A DNA stretch of 6,263 nucleotides from an uncultured Oscillibacter sp. (lineage in GTDB: Bacteria; Bacillota; Clostridia; Oscillospirales; Oscillospiraceae): assembly GCA_900550685.1 (NCBI GenBank), contig URTS01000105.1, forward strand, positions 1-6,263. Reading direction: 5' to 3'. Below are positions 5,933-6,263 of the stretch, one piece after another. The notes below the pieces were generated by a model. The model saw nothing but the letters and a program-made list of their open reading frames with translations, did not search any database and was not told where the DNA came from. The first letter of the stretch is position 1, and every line of letters begins with the position of its first letter. Made by a program: the position numbers and the translations under genes.

Positions 5933-5975
5933 AATCCGCAGGTGGTGAGGGGCTGCTACTCACCGCCTGCGGATT
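5933..5975. terminator. 17-bp stem-loop after the integrase
   Basis: Arms 5933-5949 and 5959-5975 pair over 17 positions with a single G-U, around a 9-nt loop. It begins 7 nt after the integrase stop. The right flank is CCAAAAG with no T-run, so rightward termination would be poor. On the minus strand the hairpin is followed by TTTTCGTTTT, so it reads as a leftward terminator. It could instead be an element-end structure. Confidence 0.6.
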
Positions 5976-6005
5976 CCAAAAGTGGTCAGGATTTTCTGGC
6001 GTCTG

Positions 6006-6014
6006 TGGTATAAT
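6006..6014 (+). promoter_or_regulatory. Orphan extended -10 box
   Basis: TGGTATAAT is a perfect extended -10 motif on the plus strand, but no -35 is seen and it points into a terminator and the antisense of the tRNA gene. It may be a leftover of mobile element DNA or chance. Two GTGGTCA copies flank it (5982-5988, 6016-6022). Confidence 0.25.
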
Positions 6015-6026
6015 TGTGGTCAAACG

Positions 6027-6057
6027 AAAAATCACCGCCGAATTGGCGGTGATTTTT
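6027..6057. terminator. Bidirectional terminator at the 3' end of tRNA-Ala
   Basis: A 13-bp perfect inverted repeat: AAAAATCACCGCC, loop GAATT, GGCGGTGATTTTT. It starts 7 nt beyond the encoded CCA of the tRNA. The A5/T5 ends give U-tracts in both directions. It ends the tRNA transcript leftward and would also stop transcription coming from the integrase. Confidence 0.88.
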
Positions 6058-6064
6058 CTCGAAA

Positions 6065-6140
6065 TGGTGGACCTAATCGGGATCGAACCGACGACCTTAC
6101 GGATGCGAACCGTACGCTCTCCCAGCTGAGCTATAGGCCC
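6065..6140 (-). tRNA. tRNA-Ala (anticodon CGC)
   Basis: The minus strand reads a full 76-nt cloverleaf: acceptor arm GGGCCTA/TAGGTCC, D arm GCTC/GAGC, anticodon arm TACGG/CCGTA around the loop TTCGCAT (anticodon CGC, codon GCG), T arm GTCGG/CCGAT with TTCGATC, then A and an encoded CCA. The G3-U70 wobble pair that identifies alanine tRNAs is present. There is no variable-loop expansion and no mispaired stem, so it should be functional. Its 3' end faces the integrase. Confidence 0.96.
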
Positions 6141-6263
6141 ATATTGCCGCTTTTTGCAGGTTTTTTGCAACAAAAAGCTGATTTTCAAGTTTTCCGATTT
6201 TAGAAGAATTCAGAGAAAAACCTCTCCGAAATCATGGACTGAAACTCGCAGGTCGATGTGCGA
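6141..6263. other. Unassigned sequence upstream of the tRNA
   Basis: 123 bases to the window end. The part next to the tRNA is AT-rich, with an 8-bp inverted repeat GCTTTTTG (6149-6156) / CAAAAAGC (6171-6178). I see no convincing promoter for the tRNA at the expected distance. All three minus-strand frames entering from the right edge stop by about 6200, so the tail of a leftward gene cannot be excluded or supported. Confidence 0.4.

Noticed and set aside
5982..6203. Short plus-strand frame ending with RDRTDDLTDANRTLSQLSYRP
   Set aside because: It is read through the antisense of tRNA-Ala, a common false protein in databases.

Overview
The window looks like core chromosome from a moderately GC-rich member of the Clostridia, most likely Oscillospiraceae (inference). 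The grounds are GC-rich Firmicutes-type genes with GAGG-type ribosome binding sites, a stand-alone mreB, and an integrase typical of that group's mobile elements. No taxonomic search was possible.

Layout. At the left (1-1046, + strand) a small XRE-type repressor gene overlaps a comF-type phosphoribosyltransferase gene by ATGA. Two near-identical 17-bp palindromes lie just upstream and are probably the repressor's operators. An mreB gene follows (1117-2142) with its own promoter, whose elements lie inside the end of comF and just after it. It ends at a strong hairpin. Next is a DUF2156-GNAT fusion acyltransferase (2277-3683, +), convergent with a thrH-type HAD phosphatase gene (3684-4334, -). 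The two stop codons abut with no spacer. The only terminator between them is a 16-bp hairpin that also encodes the last 12 residues of ThrH.

The thrH promoter diverges from the promoter of a pyruvate kinase gene (pyk, ATG at 4559). That gene keeps only its first 71 codons. At about 4772 it runs in frame, without a stop, into a tyrosine recombinase that lacks its own N-terminus but keeps the full catalytic set and a long C-terminal DNA-binding-like extension (to 5926). Beyond the integrase are a 17-bp hairpin, an orphan promoter-like box, a bidirectional terminator and a tRNA-Ala(CGC) gene on the - strand (6065-6140), whose 3' end faces the integrase. This is the usual geometry of an element integrated at a tRNA 3' end. 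The simplest reading is the scar of a deletion that removed most of such an element together with the rest of pyk. An assembly chimera or an att-site fusion are the alternatives.

No CRISPR array, insertion sequence or complete new multi-gene system is visible. The most unusual items are the pyk-integrase fusion, the terminator that is also coding sequence in thrH, and the paired operators of the XRE gene.
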